Of a stretch of DNA of 64,000 nucleotides, positions 20,305-28,382 are shown one piece after another. Where the stretch lies: assembly GCF_011320225.1 (NCBI RefSeq), contig NZ_JAAOEN010000009.1, positions 164,285 through 228,284 of the forward strand. The letters are read 5' to 3'. Position numbers and translations under genes: made by a program. The notes below the pieces were generated by a model. It was not told the DNA's origin and searched no databases. It saw nothing but the letters and a program-made list of their open reading frames with translations. Source of the stretch: Phytoactinopolyspora limicola (GTDB lineage Bacteria > Actinomycetota > Actinomycetes > Jiangellales > Jiangellaceae). Every line of letters begins with the position of its first letter. The first letter of the stretch is position 1.

Positions 20305-21199
20305 GTATCCCGGGCTGCTGGAGATCGATGCCCTGGTGGCCAGCGTGTTGCCGGAGCCCGACGACCGGCCCATCGGCGCGGCGGTGAGGGACCATCTCGT
20401 CGAGCAGGTGTATACCGTCGTGCACACCCGCAGGCCAGCGACCGAAGGCAGCTTCTCGGCGAACCGCGCTGAGTTCGTGGAGATGGCCCGCGAGATATCC
20501 CAGCAGCTGTCCGGACTGACCTACCGGCAGCCAAGTATGCGGCTGGTTCAGGCGCAGGAGGACAGCGTAGTCGTCCGTTGTCCGGCGGGTGTCGAATTCC
20601 GTGTTTCGCCTACTGATATCGAGCCGGAATACCTGGGATACGTGACTTTGCAGGTGAGCGGGCTGGCTTGTCCGGCGGAGGGCCGGTGGCTGCATTGGCG
20701 CGGGCCGGACGTGTCGGGCGCCAACCTCGACGCCCGGATCTATCTGAACCTGGGGGTGGAGTCGGCGGTGCCGTCGTGGGCGGCGATTGTGCGGGCGTTG
20801 GCGGCCGAGGCGGTGGAGTTCACCACGAAGCTGGGCGGCTCCCGCACTATGTTGCGCCGGGCCGACTCGGCGGTGATCTACGTAAACCTGGCCCAGCTGC
20901 CGAGGGTCCTGCGGCTGCTGACCACGCTGGTCTCCGAGAGCGACGTCGAAGAGCCGGTTGCCGGGTTCAGCTACCGAGTGTCGCGGGGGATCGGCGTAGC
21001 CCGAGCGCCTGTCGGCTCCAACGGGGCTGCGTCTGCGAGCCGACCCGCGTCGACGCTGGTCAGCGTCGGTCTTCATTGGGCGAATGTGCTCGTCTCGCAA
21101 TGGTCCGCTTCGGGATCCCTGGAGGAGATGTACGCGGAGCTGGCTCGTTCGTGGGAGTCGATCGAGCTTCACCTGCGGACGGCGGGAGCGGGCGTATGA
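20294..21199 (+). CDS. HopA1-like RiPP dehydration lyase
   Basis: A 301-residue protein matching the HopA1 effector family layout. RIYLNL (about residue 150) is followed by FTTKLGG, the RRADSAVIYVNL strand and PVAGFSYRVSRGIGVA, all typical of the family. In thioamitide and class V lanthipeptide clusters the HopA1-like protein (TvaD/LanY type) is paired with an APH-like kinase and catalyses phosphate elimination to dehydroamino acids. Start ATG lies within the kinase gene end; the stop overlaps the decarboxylase start (ATGA). The effector-like name does not imply secretion. Confidence 0.8.
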   Translation: MTPEYPGLLEIDALVASVLPEPDDRPIGAAVRDHLVEQVYTVVHTRRPATEGSFSANRAEFVEMAREISQQLSGLTYRQPSMRLVQAQEDSVVVRCPAGVEFRVSPTDIEPEYLGYVTLQVSGLACPAEGRWLHWRGPDVSGANLDARIYLNLGVESAVPSWAAIVRALAAEAVEFTTKLGGSRTMLRRADSAVIYVNLAQLPRVLRLLTTLVSESDVEEPVAGFSYRVSRGIGVARAPVGSNGAASASRPASTLVSVGLHWANVLVSQWSASGSLEEMYAELARSWESIELHLRTAGAGV

Positions 21200-21828
21200 G
21201 CGACGGGTTACCAGGATCGATCGGTGTCCGGAAGGTGCTGGTGATCGGCACCGGAGCGATATCGGTCTGTCATCTTCCGACGTTCGTCACGTTGCTGCGA
21301 CAGCACTACCGGGTGGACACCGCGGTCTGCCTGACCGAAGCAGCCAGGGCCATGGTGTCGCCAGCCGCGTTGGAGGTGCTGAGCGGCCGGCCGGCTATTC
21401 CACCGGGTTGGTCGGCCGGTTCCGGTCCGATCCACGTGGAATGGGCGCAGTGGCCCGACGCGGTTCTTGTGTGGCCGGCCACCCTCCACTTCCTTGCCTC
21501 CTGTGCACTAGGACTCACCGCCGACGTTGCGACCAGCATCGCGGTCGCGGCCACCGTCCCCGTGGTATTCGCGCCGTCGTTGGCTATGGGGGTGACAGCC
21601 AGTGGTCCATACCGACGCGCCGCGGCGGCGCTGCAGGCAGACGGCCGGCATCTGGTTGGCCCAATCGCCGGCCACGGCGTGTGGACCTGGCAACTCAGCG
21701 ATGGCGCGTGTGCACCACCGGATGCGGTCCTGCGGGAACTGGCCCGGATCTCCAGCGGACCAACCGAACCCACTCACCACGCGAAGGAACATCATGACCA
21801 CCACCGTGTCTCGCGTACTTCCCAGTGA
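21196..21828 (+). CDS. EpiD/CypD-type flavoprotein cysteine decarboxylase
   Basis: A 210-residue HFCD-family flavoprotein. VLVIGTGAISVCHLPTF is the N-terminal flavin-binding strand. IHVEW carries the expected catalytic His, and a strand plus PAT follows. In related enzymes PASANT is the flavin/substrate motif; here it reads PATLHF, so the usual Asn is missing. A later FAPSLAMG matches the position of the substrate-clamp motif. The family oxidatively decarboxylates the C-terminal Cys of a precursor to an enethiol for AviCys or AviMeCys formation. It overlaps the HopA1 gene by 4 bp and the GNAT gene by 35 bp. Confidence 0.78.
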   Translation: MSDGLPGSIGVRKVLVIGTGAISVCHLPTFVTLLRQHYRVDTAVCLTEAARAMVSPAALEVLSGRPAIPPGWSAGSGPIHVEWAQWPDAVLVWPATLHFLASCALGLTADVATSIAVAATVPVVFAPSLAMGVTASGPYRRAAAALQADGRHLVGPIAGHGVWTWQLSDGACAPPDAVLRELARISSGPTEPTHHAKEHHDHHRVSRTSQ

Positions 21829-22366
21829 ACTCGCCGTCCGTCCGATCACCGAGACCGATCAGGACGTCGTCGACGCGTTCTTGTCCGCCGACCGCATTGG
21901 TGAGATGGCGGACTCTGGATTCACCGCGGCCGACGACGAGACGAGGCAGCACATCGTCTCGTTCATCAGCGCGGGCACGGCACGCGGCTGGTTTGTTGAA
22001 CTGTCTGGTTACGGCCCGCTATGTATCCAGCTCTATATGCCCTTCGGAATCCCGGGGGTGTGGAGTGGCGACGTGATCAACGGCGTCGAGGCCGCCCGGG
22101 TCGGCCGGCGTGGCGTCGGAACCGCATGTATGGCGGTTGTGCTGGATGAACTGTTCGGCGGACCGGATGTACACCGGCTGATGGGATTCGTTTCGGTGAC
22201 CAACGAGCCGTCGCTGCGAATGTGCGACCGGCTCGGCTTCACCCGCGAAGGTATCGCCCGTGACCAGATGCCTAGCCCGGACGGACGGGTGGACGCGGTG
22301 ATGATGGGGTTGCTGCGCGACGAGTGGCAGGGCGCTGCCGCGATCGAAAGGCGCCTGGTCGGATGA
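21794..22366 (+). CDS. GNAT family N-acetyltransferase
   Basis: A 190-residue acyltransferase. The acetyl-CoA motif appears as VGRRGVGTACMAVVLDELF (about residues 102-120), and NEPSLRMCDRLGFTREGIARD is the C-terminal motif of RimJ-like members. GNATs transfer acyl groups from CoA to amines. In this operon the amine could be the peptide N terminus, the core Lys or the aminosugar; the sequence does not decide. ATG at 21794 has AAGGA upstream and lies inside the decarboxylase gene end. The next gene overlaps its stop. Confidence 0.82.
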   Translation: MTTTVSRVLPSELAVRPITETDQDVVDAFLSADRIGEMADSGFTAADDETRQHIVSFISAGTARGWFVELSGYGPLCIQLYMPFGIPGVWSGDVINGVEAARVGRRGVGTACMAVVLDELFGGPDVHRLMGFVSVTNEPSLRMCDRLGFTREGIARDQMPSPDGRVDAVMMGLLRDEWQGAAAIERRLVG

Positions 22367-22821
22367 TGAGGAGAGCTGCCCAGCGGACCGACCGTCATGC
22401 CTTCGTCGAAAGATTCGTCGACGACATCTGGAACCACCGTCGCTTTGAGCGGCTTCCCCAGTACCTCCATCCGGACTACCGGCAGGTCGACGAGCGATCC
22501 GAGGTGATCATCCGCGGGTACGACGAGTTCGCGCGAGCGGTGCGATCGATGCTGGAACTCATCGAACACGCCCGGATGCGGGCGACACATGTGGTGAGTT
22601 CGGGCGCTGACCTCGCCTACCGATGGGAGCTGGTCGGGTGGGTTACCGATGCCGAAGTCCTTGGTCCGGCGTTACGGATCATGGCGGATCAGGTTCCTGA
22701 GTTGCGGCTGATCTCGGTGAGTGGCACGAACATCGCGCGGATGGTGGACGGGCTCATCCTCGATGAAGTCAACGAACTCGATCAGCAGTCCGTGGTGCAG
22801 CAGATGGGGTGGTGGCAATGA
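22363..22821 (+). CDS. SnoaL/NTF2-like protein
   Basis: 152 residues with the SnoaL-type ester cyclase/NTF2-like pattern: VERFVDDIWNHRRFERLPQYLHPDYRQV at the start, RGYDEFARAVRSML, and a beta sheet that closes with DGLILDEVNELDQQSVVQQMGWW. Such cone-shaped proteins act as cyclases, isomerases or hydroxylase helpers in natural-product pathways. The exact role here is unknown. Start codons overlap the GNAT stop, and its own stop overlaps the ketosynthase start, so it is within the same transcript. Confidence 0.72.
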   Translation: MMRRAAQRTDRHAFVERFVDDIWNHRRFERLPQYLHPDYRQVDERSEVIIRGYDEFARAVRSMLELIEHARMRATHVVSSGADLAYRWELVGWVTDAEVLGPALRIMADQVPELRLISVSGTNIARMVDGLILDEVNELDQQSVVQQMGWWQ

Positions 22822-23777
22822 GCGCCGCGTCCTGGTCCGGGTTTGGTGTCATGGGCCTCGGAATGTGCCTGCCCGGTCCTGCGCTGGGAAACCGAATCGT
22901 GGCTGAGCGGTGCGGAACCAGCCCGGAATGGGTGGCGGAACGGACCGGAATAATCAGTCGGCACCATAGGGCGGCAGGCCAAGGCACCGCCGATCTAGCG
23001 GTGAGCGCCGCGGAGGCCGCCATCGCCGACGCGCAGGTCCGGCCGGACATGGTGGTGCTTGCCACCGTGACGCCGGACCGTCCAGTTCCGGCGACGGCCA
23101 GCGCTGTGCAAGACCGGCTGGGGCTACACGGGGCACCCGCCGTCGACGTCAACGCCGCCTGCTCCGGTTTCGTGTACGCGGTGACGATGGCGTGGGGGGC
23201 GATGGCCACGGGTATCGCGACCACGCCGTTGGTGATCGGCGCGGACGTGTTCACCCGGCATGTCGATCCCGGTGACCGCCGCACCGCTCCACTGTTCGGA
23301 GATGGGGCCGGAGCGATCGTCCTCGGTGCGGTACCACCTGGCTTCGGGATCCTGGCCGTGGAGCTGTGGGCGGATGGTGCGCTGCAGGAACTCGCCCATG
23401 TGCCCGCGCCCGAGGCGGGTTCACCCTCCTGGTTTCACATGGACGGCCGAGGTGTGCGCGACGTGGTGCTGGACATGGGGCCGAAGCTGCTCGACTCGGT
23501 GCTGAGCGCGGCCGACCTACCGATAGATCAGCTTGACCGGGTGATCGTGCACCAGGCGAACCCGAAGCTGGTCCAGACACTGGCTGAGTCGGTGCGGCTC
23601 GACGACCGCATCGTGCCGTTGTTCGGAAAGCGCACCGGCAACACGGCGTCGGCGTCGCTGCCGGTGTCGCTGGCCTTCGCCCATCGGGAACGGCCACTTC
23701 AACGGGGCGCGTACGTCGCCCTGGTCGCGGTGGGCGCCGGGATGACCGCTGGTGCGATGCTGATCCGCTGGTATTAG
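22818..23777 (+). CDS. 3-oxoacyl-ACP synthase III-like protein (possible acyltransferase)
   Basis: A 319-residue KAS III homologue with an intact triad: C115 in NAACSGF, H245 in HQANPK and N275 in TGNTASAS. No acyl carrier protein or other polyketide gene is seen in the cluster. Some KAS III-like proteins in secondary metabolism (CerJ type) are acyltransferases that move an acyl group from a thioester to a hydroxyl, including on deoxysugars. It may thus acylate the sugar or peptide N terminus here (inference). The ATG at 22818 overlaps the preceding stop. Confidence 0.8.
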   Translation: MSAASWSGFGVMGLGMCLPGPALGNRIVAERCGTSPEWVAERTGIISRHHRAAGQGTADLAVSAAEAAIADAQVRPDMVVLATVTPDRPVPATASAVQDRLGLHGAPAVDVNAACSGFVYAVTMAWGAMATGIATTPLVIGADVFTRHVDPGDRRTAPLFGDGAGAIVLGAVPPGFGILAVELWADGALQELAHVPAPEAGSPSWFHMDGRGVRDVVLDMGPKLLDSVLSAADLPIDQLDRVIVHQANPKLVQTLAESVRLDDRIVPLFGKRTGNTASASLPVSLAFAHRERPLQRGAYVALVAVGAGMTAGAMLIRWY

Positions 23778-23787
23778 GAGAGATGCG

Positions 23788-24912
23788 GTGAAAGTACTGC
23801 TTTGCGACGAGGTGCGGACTGACGAGCCGCCGGGACACTGGCGGGAATGGGCTCGGCACTCGGTACGTGGCACACCACTGTGGTTCGGCCTCACCGACGT
23901 CGAGGACACCCCGTTTGATCCAGCCGCGGATCACAACCGAGAGTACGTTCTAGTGCGGGTGCTTGGGTTCTCCCTGAACTACCGGGACACCTCCCTGATC
24001 TTGGGTGAACAGCCGGAGATGTTGTTCGACCGGAGTAGGGGAATTGGTTCCGATTTCGTCGGTGAGATCGTCGCGACCGGATCATCGGTTGCGCACCTGG
24101 CAGTGGGGGACCGGGTGATCCCCACCATGGACTGGCCGCCCACACCACCCGACGCGGTTTCCGCCGGTGTGCTGACCAATAGCGCATCACGGGAACTACA
24201 GCGGCTCCACCATTCCCGCCTGCTGCCGGTACCGGAGACGATGACCACCGCTGACGCAGCGGCTTTCTCGGTTAGTGCGCAGACCGCGTGCGCGATGTTG
24301 CGCCGCGCCGAGGTGGCTGCGGACAGCACTGTGCTGATCACCGCCGCCACCTCGACCACCAGCGTCTTCGCGGCCAGCGCTGCTTCGGGTCGCGGCGCCC
24401 GGGTCTGTGCCTTGTCGCGGCGGGACCAGCGCTACGACAGGCTGCGCGGGCTCGGTATCGAGCGGGTCTTCCATCCGGACAAACCCGACGACGTCATTGC
24501 GCTGGCCGCCCTGGCCCGCGAGGTACAGGGCTTCGATGTGGTCGTGGATCCGTTCTGCGACAGCTACCTGCTGCCCGCCATGAAGCTACTCGGATTCGGT
24601 GGGCGTTATGTCACCTGCCGGCTTATGGGTGGCCCGCACGAACACCCGGAAATGCCAGGGTTGTCGTCGGGCACGCTGATGCAACTGCTCACCAGCATGG
24701 TGGCGAAGAATGCCACCATCCACGGTCAGTGTCTCGGCCAGCGCGCCGATCTCGAGGCCGCCCTGGCCGACTACGCGGAAGGTCGGCTCGAGGTGGTGCT
24801 GGACTCGGTCCATTCCGGTGCGCAACTCGGTGACTTCGTCCGGCGCAGTTTCTGCGGTGACCGTTTTGGCAAGGCGGTCTATCTGTACGCCGCCGACGCG
24901 GTGGAGGCGTGA
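23788..24912 (+). CDS. Zinc-independent MDR oxidoreductase
   Basis: A 374-residue medium-chain dehydrogenase/quinone reductase-like protein. FSLNYRDTSLILG is the family start motif, and GSDFVGEIVATGSSV and VGDRVIP follow. The cofactor motif is degenerate (LITAATSTTSVFAASAA). Zinc ligands of classical alcohol dehydrogenases are absent. It could reduce a dehydro residue or a 2-oxoacyl N terminus in the peptide, or a sugar intermediate. GTG with TAGGAGAG upstream is the start, 10 bp after the ketosynthase. Confidence 0.78.
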   Translation: MKVLLCDEVRTDEPPGHWREWARHSVRGTPLWFGLTDVEDTPFDPAADHNREYVLVRVLGFSLNYRDTSLILGEQPEMLFDRSRGIGSDFVGEIVATGSSVAHLAVGDRVIPTMDWPPTPPDAVSAGVLTNSASRELQRLHHSRLLPVPETMTTADAAAFSVSAQTACAMLRRAEVAADSTVLITAATSTTSVFAASAASGRGARVCALSRRDQRYDRLRGLGIERVFHPDKPDDVIALAALAREVQGFDVVVDPFCDSYLLPAMKLLGFGGRYVTCRLMGGPHEHPEMPGLSSGTLMQLLTSMVAKNATIHGQCLGQRADLEAALADYAEGRLEVVLDSVHSGAQLGDFVRRSFCGDRFGKAVYLYAADAVEA

Positions 24913-25754
24913 TGTTCGACAAACGTAGCCTCTTCGGGCCATTCGCGGAGATCGAGCGGCTCGCACTTCCGGAAACCACACTGAGCACACCGTTCGAGGG
25001 GTTGCTCGGGCTTTTCTACACGACCCTCGTGACCCGAGCCCACGACGATAGCTCGTGGTTCGCCGACCACGCGGGACCACCAGGAGCGGCAGGTGCACTC
25101 GACCTGTGTTGTGGCGGCGGCCGTTCAGCGCTTGAGCTGGCCAGGAAGGGTTGGCAGGTCACCGGAGTCGATCAGTCGGCGACCCAGCTGGGTGCGGCCC
25201 GGCGGCTGATGCGTACCGCGGAGTCCGAGGTGACCGATCGGATCTCCCTCGTCCGCGGCGACATCCTGACCCTCGACCTCGACAGCACCTTCGACGTCGT
25301 GGTGATCGGTGGGCTCAGCATGACACTTTTCGAGCCTGAGCAGCGGATGAAGACCTATGCCGCCGTGCGTCGGCATCTCGGTGCCGGGGGCCGGTTCCTA
25401 TTCGACTACATTCCGTACCACCCCGGTGAATCCGAACGTGAAGCGGTGATCGCGTTCCCGATCCGTTCGCAGGGACGTCGGGGTTTCGTTTTGGTTGGTG
25501 CCCGGCGAGACCCAGTTCAACAACGGCAAGTCACCAACATGTACGCGGAGCTGGTGGGCGCCGAGGGTGGCACCCAGCGCACGCTGACCGGTTTCGAGTT
25601 CCGGCTCGACGAACCCGCGCAGCTGATGGCTGAGCTGGCCGGGAACGGGTTCAGGCTCCGGCACGGCGAGCGGTGCGTCACCGACGAGGGCGACGCGGAC
25701 GCGGAGACGCCGTTCGGGTCCCGCGAGTACGTCGTGGCGGAGGTCGCGGGATGA
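24912..25754 (+). CDS. Class I SAM-dependent methyltransferase
   Basis: About 280 residues. Motif I is LDLCCGGGRSALELA (near residue 64), followed by VTGVDQSATQL, the acidic strand IGGLSMTLFEP and a GGRFLFDYI motif. In the thioviridamide group a methyltransferase forms dimethyl-His from the conserved core His; the present precursor keeps that His. N- or O-methylation of the aminosugar is the alternative. GTG at 24909 and ATG at 24912 both overlap the upstream stop. Confidence 0.82.
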   Translation: MFDKRSLFGPFAEIERLALPETTLSTPFEGLLGLFYTTLVTRAHDDSSWFADHAGPPGAAGALDLCCGGGRSALELARKGWQVTGVDQSATQLGAARRLMRTAESEVTDRISLVRGDILTLDLDSTFDVVVIGGLSMTLFEPEQRMKTYAAVRRHLGAGGRFLFDYIPYHPGESEREAVIAFPIRSQGRRGFVLVGARRDPVQQRQVTNMYAELVGAEGGTQRTLTGFEFRLDEPAQLMAELAGNGFRLRHGERCVTDEGDADAETPFGSREYVVAEVAG

Positions 25755-26311
25755 CCACTACGCCGACGTCGCCGGAGCTGGCCGCGGAGCTCCGCCGACG
25801 GGTGGAACTCGACCAGCGGGTGCGGGCCGACGGCGGCGACACCGCGGAGAAACTCGCCGTGTGGCGCCGGGTCGACGACGCCAACGCGGCATGGATGTGG
25901 ACGGTTCTCCGCACGACCGGATGGCCAGGCCGCCACCAGGTGGGCAGCCAGGGGGTCGCTGACGCCGCGTTGCTGGTGCAACACGCCGACCGAGACCGTC
26001 TGCTCCAATGTTTCGGGCTGCAGCAGCTGGTGGAGGCGGTGGACGGGGGCCAGGCGGATGCCTGCCACGTGGCATACCTGATCGACCGGATCCGTACGCA
26101 TCGCGGCCGGCCGCAACGGTACGGAACCCAGTACACCCGGGCGGCCGGAGGTGGCTATCACATGCTGCCGGTTGATGATCCGGACGGCCTGGAGGACCGG
26201 CGGCGCGCTGTAGGGCTTGGCTCGGTCACGAGGTTCGAGCAGGAACTGGTCGCGTTGCATGGCGCTGCGGTACTCGCCGGGACAGCGCAGCGCGCTGGGG
26301 GAGCACGATGA
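25751..26311 (+). CDS. DUF6624-type protein of unknown function
   Basis: 186 residues with features I associate with the DUF6624 family: an RVDDANAAWMWTVLRTTGWPGRHQVG segment, DAALLVQHADRD, AYLIDRIRTHRGRPQRYGTQY and a final EDRRRAVGLGSV. No catalytic activity is established for the family. It starts in an ATGA overlap after the methyltransferase and overlaps the glycosyltransferase start, so it is an integral operon gene. Its role in maturation or immunity cannot be judged from sequence. Confidence 0.68.
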   Translation: MTTTPTSPELAAELRRRVELDQRVRADGGDTAEKLAVWRRVDDANAAWMWTVLRTTGWPGRHQVGSQGVADAALLVQHADRDRLLQCFGLQQLVEAVDGGQADACHVAYLIDRIRTHRGRPQRYGTQYTRAAGGGYHMLPVDDPDGLEDRRRAVGLGSVTRFEQELVALHGAAVLAGTAQRAGGAR

Positions 26312-27495
26312 CGGCGGGTGGCGGGCCGGCCGGCAAGGTGCTGGCGGTGAGCAGTCCGGCTCTCGGCCACCTCTACCCGATGGTGCCGACCCTGTGGGCG
26401 CTGCGGGCCGCCGGATGCGACGTCCGGGTGGCAGTGCCTGCGTACTTCGCCAGAGCGGTATTGCAGACCGGCCTGGCTGTACTGGCATGCACCCAACCCG
26501 CGGCAGAGAGTGTCGTCGTCCGTGACGAGGACTGGACCGACGAATTCACCGAAGATGTCCGCACCCTGCGGCGGTTTGCCCGCATATCCGAGGCCATGGG
26601 GCCAGAGCTCGCCGAGATCGTGGCGTCGTGGCGGCCCGATCTGGTGCTCTCCGATCAGATCGACCTGGCCGGGCGGCGGACCGCCGCGGAAGCCGGCGTG
26701 ACTTACGTCGAACACCGGTGGGGTTTGTCGTTGCCCGACCGGACGCGCAGCATGGCGGCGGCACAGGTGTTCGGCGATTCTTGGCAGGACTGGCCCGGGC
26801 TTGGCCGGCCCGCCGCGTTGACCGTGGATCCGTGCCCGCCGTCGTTCCAGATACCGGGTGCGCGGCCTGGAGTACTCACGCGCTACCTGCCGTTCAACGG
26901 CCCGTCGTTGCCACCCCAGTGGCTGGCGAGCCCGCCGCACGGCAAGGCGCGCATCCTCGTGACGTTCGGCACCGTCTGGCTCGAAGGCGGGCAGCAGACG
27001 GCGTTGCTGGACGCCGCGGTGAACGCCGCGCTGAGCGCCGGCGCGGAGGTCCTCGTGGCCGCGGACCGAACGACAGTGCCCCGGCGGGTCGTGGAGCGGG
27101 TGCGCGCCGTTCGCTGGATTCCGGTGGGGCTCGCGGCGCACCACTGCGATCTGGTGATTCACCACGGTGGATCCGGCACGACGTTGTCCGCCATGGCCGC
27201 CGGCACACCACAGGTCCTGTGTCCGGGCTCCTTCGACGAGCTGGACAACGCACGCCGGTTGACCGAGCTGCAGGCAGGAGTGTCCGTGCCCGGCGCGGCG
27301 CCGGAGCCGGATGCGCTCCTGACTCAGGCGGTGACCGACGTACTCGGCCACGCCGAATATCGCGTCGAGGCGGAGCGGCTACGTGCCGAGATAGCCGCCA
27401 CCCCGGCGCCGTCGGTCACCGCCGGCATCATCACCGAACTCATCACCCCGGAAAGGAGCCGCCATGTGTACCCACACCATGCCCGGCCTGCGTGA
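26308..27495 (+). CDS. GT1-type glycosyltransferase, EryCIII-like
   Basis: A 395-residue GT-B enzyme. The acceptor domain has SSPALGHLYPMVPTLWALRAAGCDVRVAVP. The nucleotide-sugar domain has LVTFGTVW and the motif VIHHGGSGTTLSAMAAGTPQVLCPG. This subfamily transfers TDP-deoxysugars to natural products. It is one of two such genes in the cluster, so two sugars, or one sugar at two sites, are possible. It starts at an ATGA overlap; its 3' end overlaps the dioxygenase start by 32 bp. Confidence 0.88.
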   Translation: MTAGGGPAGKVLAVSSPALGHLYPMVPTLWALRAAGCDVRVAVPAYFARAVLQTGLAVLACTQPAAESVVVRDEDWTDEFTEDVRTLRRFARISEAMGPELAEIVASWRPDLVLSDQIDLAGRRTAAEAGVTYVEHRWGLSLPDRTRSMAAAQVFGDSWQDWPGLGRPAALTVDPCPPSFQIPGARPGVLTRYLPFNGPSLPPQWLASPPHGKARILVTFGTVWLEGGQQTALLDAAVNAALSAGAEVLVAADRTTVPRRVVERVRAVRWIPVGLAAHHCDLVIHHGGSGTTLSAMAAGTPQVLCPGSFDELDNARRLTELQAGVSVPGAAPEPDALLTQAVTDVLGHAEYRVEAERLRAEIAATPAPSVTAGIITELITPERSRHVYPHHARPA

Positions 27496-28351
27496 CTCAG
27501 AGATCCAGCGGTTCCGGGACGACGGGTTTCTGTTCCCCGTGGATGTGCTCACCGAGGTCGAAGCCGCCGAGCTTCTCGACGACGTCCACTCCCACATCCG
27601 CGACTCTCGGGCCGAGGGGGAGCTGGCCGCCTCCCTGATGTACGGACCCAAGATCCACCTGGTGCGGCGCTGGGCGGACAGGCTGACCCGGCATCCCCGG
27701 CTGCTCGCCGTCGCCGGCAGCCTGCTAGGGCCGGACGTGATGGTGTGGGGCACCAATCTCTTCCTCAAGGAGCCCAACGGCCAGTCCGACTTGGCATGGC
27801 ATCAAGATGCGTTGTCATACGACCTGACTGGGACACAGGAACGAGCCTTCCGGGTCTGGCTGGCGTTGACCCCGACGGGGCCGGAGAACGGCACCCTGCG
27901 CTTCGCCGCCGGCACCCACCGGCTTGGTGTGTTGCAGCACCGCCGGAGTGCGCAGCTATCGGATCGCCAGCGCGGTGACGAGGTCTGCCTCGATCTGGAT
28001 GGCTACGCCACCCATGATGTGGTGCTCCGGCCAGGTCAATGTTCGCTGCACAACATGCTGATCGTGCATGGGTCCGGGTTCAACCGAACACGGCAGACCC
28101 GGATCAGTGTGGCTATCGACTACATCGCCACCTCCGTACGGCCGGCCGGTCACCGGCCCGATAGTGCCCTGCTGGTTTCCGGGCGGGATGAACATCGCAA
28201 CTTCGAACCCGAGACCAGCCTGGCCGAGCTTCCAGCTGGGCGGGCCGGGGAGGAGTTCGAGCGTGCGGTGGCGATGCGGTTCGACCGGGTCAGCTCGGCG
28301 ATGCGGGCGCAGCAGAAAGCCGGGCTGATTGTGCCGGACCCTCAGCGGTGA
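27464..28351 (+). CDS. Phytanoyl-CoA dioxygenase-family 2OG/Fe(II) oxygenase
   Basis: A 295-residue PhyH-type enzyme. The iron triad is visible: H113 and D115 in AWHQDAL and distal H202 in IVHGSG, with R213 in RQTRISV as the likely 2-oxoglutarate contact. It hydroxylates an unactivated carbon. In the thioviridamide family the conserved His is beta-hydroxylated, and this precursor keeps that residue; hydroxylation of another residue or the sugar is also possible. ATG at 27464 has AAAGGAGC and lies within the glycosyltransferase end. Confidence 0.83.
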   Translation: MCTHTMPGLRDSEIQRFRDDGFLFPVDVLTEVEAAELLDDVHSHIRDSRAEGELAASLMYGPKIHLVRRWADRLTRHPRLLAVAGSLLGPDVMVWGTNLFLKEPNGQSDLAWHQDALSYDLTGTQERAFRVWLALTPTGPENGTLRFAAGTHRLGVLQHRRSAQLSDRQRGDEVCLDLDGYATHDVVLRPGQCSLHNMLIVHGSGFNRTRQTRISVAIDYIATSVRPAGHRPDSALLVSGRDEHRNFEPETSLAELPAGRAGEEFERAVAMRFDRVSSAMRAQQKAGLIVPDPQR

Positions 28352-28382
28352 CGTGGCTTCGGGAGCTGAAAGGAGCAGCACG

